Assembly (NCBI GenBank): GCA_016791085.1
Contig: JAEUNN010000039.1
Location: 1-7,219, forward strand
DNA: 7,219 bases
Source of the DNA: Rhodocyclaceae bacterium
GTDB lineage: Bacteria > Pseudomonadota > Gammaproteobacteria > Burkholderiales > Rhodocyclaceae
Direction: 5' to 3'
This document shows positions 5,726-7,219 of the stretch, piece by piece. The position numbers and the translations under genes were made by a program. Within the stretch, counting starts at the first letter, position 1, and each line of letters begins with the position of its first letter. The notes beneath the pieces were generated by a model. That model ran no database searches and was not told where the DNA came from. It saw only the letters and a list, made by a program, of their open reading frames with translations.

Positions 5726-6802
5726 TCAGACCTTGCGCGCCGAGGCGCGCGGCTGCTGCAGCGCGCCCATGATGCGGGCGGCCACTTCGTTGAGCGGCGC
5801 GACTTCGCACACCGCGCCGACGCGTGCCGCTTCGCGCGGCATGCCATATACGACGCAGGAAGCTTCGTCCTGGCCTATCGTCCAGGCGCCGGCACGCTTC
5901 ATGGCCAGCATGCCTTGTGCGCCGTCCTTGCCCATGCCGGTGAGCAGCGCGCACACGGCCTTGGCGCCGGCCGCCGCAGCGGCCGACTCGAACAGCACAT
6001 CGACCGAAGGCCGATGGCGATTGACCGGCTCCGTGGCGGACAACTCGCACACATACACGCCGGGGCCGCTCCTGCGCACCGTAAGATGCGAATGGCCCGG
6101 CGCCAGATAGGCGGTGCCGGCTTGCACGCGCTCGCCGTGTTCGGCCTCCTTGACGTGCAACGCCGACAGGCCATCCAGACGGCGCGCAAAACTGGCCGTG
6201 AACATTTCCGGCATGTGCTGCACCATGAGCACGCCGGGCAGGTTTTCGGGCAGGCGCGACAGCACTTCCTTGATGGCTTCGGTACCGCCCGTGGAAGCGC
6301 CTATGCAGATGAGCCGGTCCTGGATCACGCCGGGCGGCAGCAGTTCGGTACGCGCCGTGGGCTGATTCGCCGCGGCCTGCGTGCGGGCGCGCAGGCGCAT
6401 GCGCGCGGCATAGGCGGCACGCAGCTTTTCGTGGATTTCGTCGGTATAGGTCTGCAATTGTTCGGCCGCCGACACCTTGGGCTTGGCCACGAAATCCACC
6501 GCGCCCAGTTCCAGCGCCTGCAGCGTGGTTTCCGAACCGCGTTCGGTCAGCGTGGAAATCATGATGACCGGCGTGGGACGCAGGCGCATGAGGCGCGACA
6601 GAAATTCTATGCCGTCCATGCGCGGCATTTCCACGTCCAGCGTGAGCACGTCGGGATCGAGCTGTTTGATCATTTCGCGCGCCACGATGGGGTCCGGCGC
6701 CGCCCCGACGACGCGGAAATCCGGCGAACTTTCGATCACGCGGGACAGCACCGCGCGCATCACGGCGGAGTCGTCTATGACCAGAACTTTGATGACTGCC
6801 AT
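5726..6802 (-). CDS. cheB: CheB, chemotaxis response regulator protein-glutamate methylesterase/deamidase
   Basis: This 358-residue cytoplasmic enzyme removes methyl groups from chemoreceptor glutamates and deamidates receptor glutamines, resetting receptor activity after phosphorylation by CheA. The N-terminal receiver domain (residues 4-120) carries the acidic pair Asp10-Asp11, phospho-acceptor Asp56 in LTLDVEMPRMDG, Thr84 in MISTLTERG and Lys107 in FVAKPK. A basic, alanine-rich linker (about 125-160) follows. The catalytic domain shows the expected triad: Ser170 in IGASTGGTEA, His196 in VQHMPEMFTASFA and Asp293 in LLTGMGKDGAQGM. Length and layout match E. coli and Salmonella CheB. The ATG at 6802 has GGGA 5 bases upstream; an in-frame ATG at 6850 would add 16 residues unlike the family. 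It lies 119 bases after cheD in the same direction, so is probably in one operon, and appears to be its last che gene before ppx. Confidence 0.97.
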   Translation of the reverse strand: MAVIKVLVIDDSAVMRAVLSRVIESSPDFRVVGAAPDPIVAREMIKQLDPDVLTLDVEMPRMDGIEFLSRLMRLRPTPVIMISTLTERGSETTLQALELGAVDFVAKPKVSAAEQLQTYTDEIHEKLRAAYAARMRLRARTQAAANQPTARTELLPPGVIQDRLICIGASTGGTEAIKEVLSRLPENLPGVLMVQHMPEMFTASFARRLDGLSALHVKEAEHGERVQAGTAYLAPGHSHLTVRRSGPGVYVCELSATEPVNRHRPSVDVLFESAAAAAGAKAVCALLTGMGKDGAQGMLAMKRAGAWTIGQDEASCVVYGMPREAARVGAVCEVAPLNEVAARIMGALQQPRASARKV

Positions 6803-6807
6803 ACCAT

Positions 6808-6811
6808 TCCC
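6808..6811 (-). promoter_or_regulatory. Ribosome-binding site of cheB
   Basis: The minus strand reads CTGGGAATGGTATG, with GGGA 5 bases before the ATG at 6802. This supports 6802 over the in-frame ATG at 6850 as the cheB start. Confidence 0.55.
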
Positions 6812-6921
6812 AGTCGCTGTTGCATCCACTTCACACCAGGGCTGCCGCATCCGGCGCCCTGTGCAGCCGCGTTTCCGTATCCATTGCGTCCGGCCGCCCG
6901 CCGCTGGCGGACAGCCACGGA

Positions 6922-7219
6922 CTAACCAAACAGTTCGACATCGCCGGCGACGTTGTCGCGTTTGAGCCGGGCTTCGTAATCGCGTTCGCGGCGCACCAGG
7001 GTATCGTTGTGCACGCGCACCAGTTTTTTCACCAGCACTCGCCCGGTGGCCGGGAAGAAATAAACCTTGCGCGGGTATATGTCGAGCAGGTCCTGCGCGA
7101 CCACCGGAATGTTTTCTTTCTTCATGTAGGTCAGCACGAATTCCGAATTGCGTTCGCCCACATAGCTTTGCGCCATCGAGGCCAGCACGCGCGCACCGCC
7201 GAACACCTTGGCTTCCAGA
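6922..7219 (-). CDS. cheD: CheD, chemoreceptor glutamine deamidase, C-terminal part
   Basis: The visible 98 residues are the C-terminal half of CheD, which deamidates specific glutamines in chemoreceptors and in some bacteria is a partner of the CheC phosphatase. The sequence enters from the right edge as LEAKVFGGARVL, then VGERNSEFVLTYM, and then ENIPVVAQDLLDIYPRKVYF and FPATGRVLVKKL, all characteristic of the family. The catalytic Cys and His lie in the missing N-terminal part, so activity cannot be judged. A GTG at 7206 is inside the conserved LEAKVFGG motif and is not a start. The end, ARLKRDNVAGDVELFG, is followed by a TAG stop. The gene presumably follows cheR upstream, as in many betaproteobacterial che operons, and precedes cheB here. 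Confidence 0.95.
   Translation of the reverse strand, partial: LEAKVFGGARVLASMAQSYVGERNSEFVLTYMKKENIPVVAQDLLDIYPRKVYFFPATGRVLVKKLVRVHNDTLVRRERDYEARLKRDNVAGDVELFG

Noticed and set aside
5612..6925. 437-residue plus-strand frame antisense to cheB
   Set aside because: It is His/Gln/Arg-rich with no recognisable motif and mirrors the codon structure of cheB, which has all its catalytic residues.
7204..7206. GTG at 7206 as a cheD start
   Set aside because: The frame continues upstream to the window edge as LEAK, part of the conserved CheD motif, so the gene is simply cut by the edge.
1..7219. Mobile element, CRISPR array, phage, defence system or tRNA
   Set aside because: No transposase or integrase motif, no regularly spaced repeats, no tRNA-like cloverleaf and no compositional shift was seen; all genes belong to common core or housekeeping families.

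Overview
The window is about two-thirds G+C with tightly packed genes, and the gene content suggests a motile betaproteobacterium (Burkholderiales or Nitrosomonadales-like). The clearest pointers are the CheD C-terminus (DLLDIYPRKVYFFP), the cheD-cheB gene order, the STAS-MlaE permease with its ATPase and MCE partner, and the DOMON-like/DUF1343 pair. The taxon is inferred from family resemblance only.

There are four blocks. (1) Positions 1-2147, minus strand: a phospholipid ABC importer/exporter locus of the Mla/MCE type, read as permease with N-terminal STAS domain, then ATPase, then MCE (MlaD-like) substrate-binding protein, which is cut by the left edge. Permease and ATPase overlap by ATGA, and ATPase and MCE gene are 4 bases apart, so they look translationally coupled. 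A perfect TATAAT on the minus strand lies about 75 bases before the preferred GTG start. (2) Positions 2306-4089, plus strand, divergent from block 1: a DOMON-like protein overlapping by ATGA a NamZ/DUF1343 exo-beta-N-acetylmuramidase. Neither has a visible signal peptide, which suggests a cytoplasmic role in cell-wall sugar handling. (3) Positions 4111-5613, minus strand: an exopolyphosphatase of the Ppx/GppA family, convergent with namZ with only 21 bases between the stop codons. (4) Positions 5726-7219, minus strand: cheB and the C-terminal half of cheD, the downstream end of a chemotaxis operon. CheD (receptor deamidase) and CheB (receptor methylesterase/deamidase) together set the covalent modification state of chemoreceptors.

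No mobile element, CRISPR array, tRNA, rRNA, toxin-antitoxin or phage gene was found, and no stretch longer than about 160 bases lacks a gene. This is mostly ordinary core-genome sequence. The points most worth a second look are: a repeated leader motif placed just before both genes of the DOMON/namZ pair, which also lack Shine-Dalgarno sequences; the apparent lack of secretion signals on that pair; and a nested inverted repeat spanning the convergent namZ/ppx stop codons.
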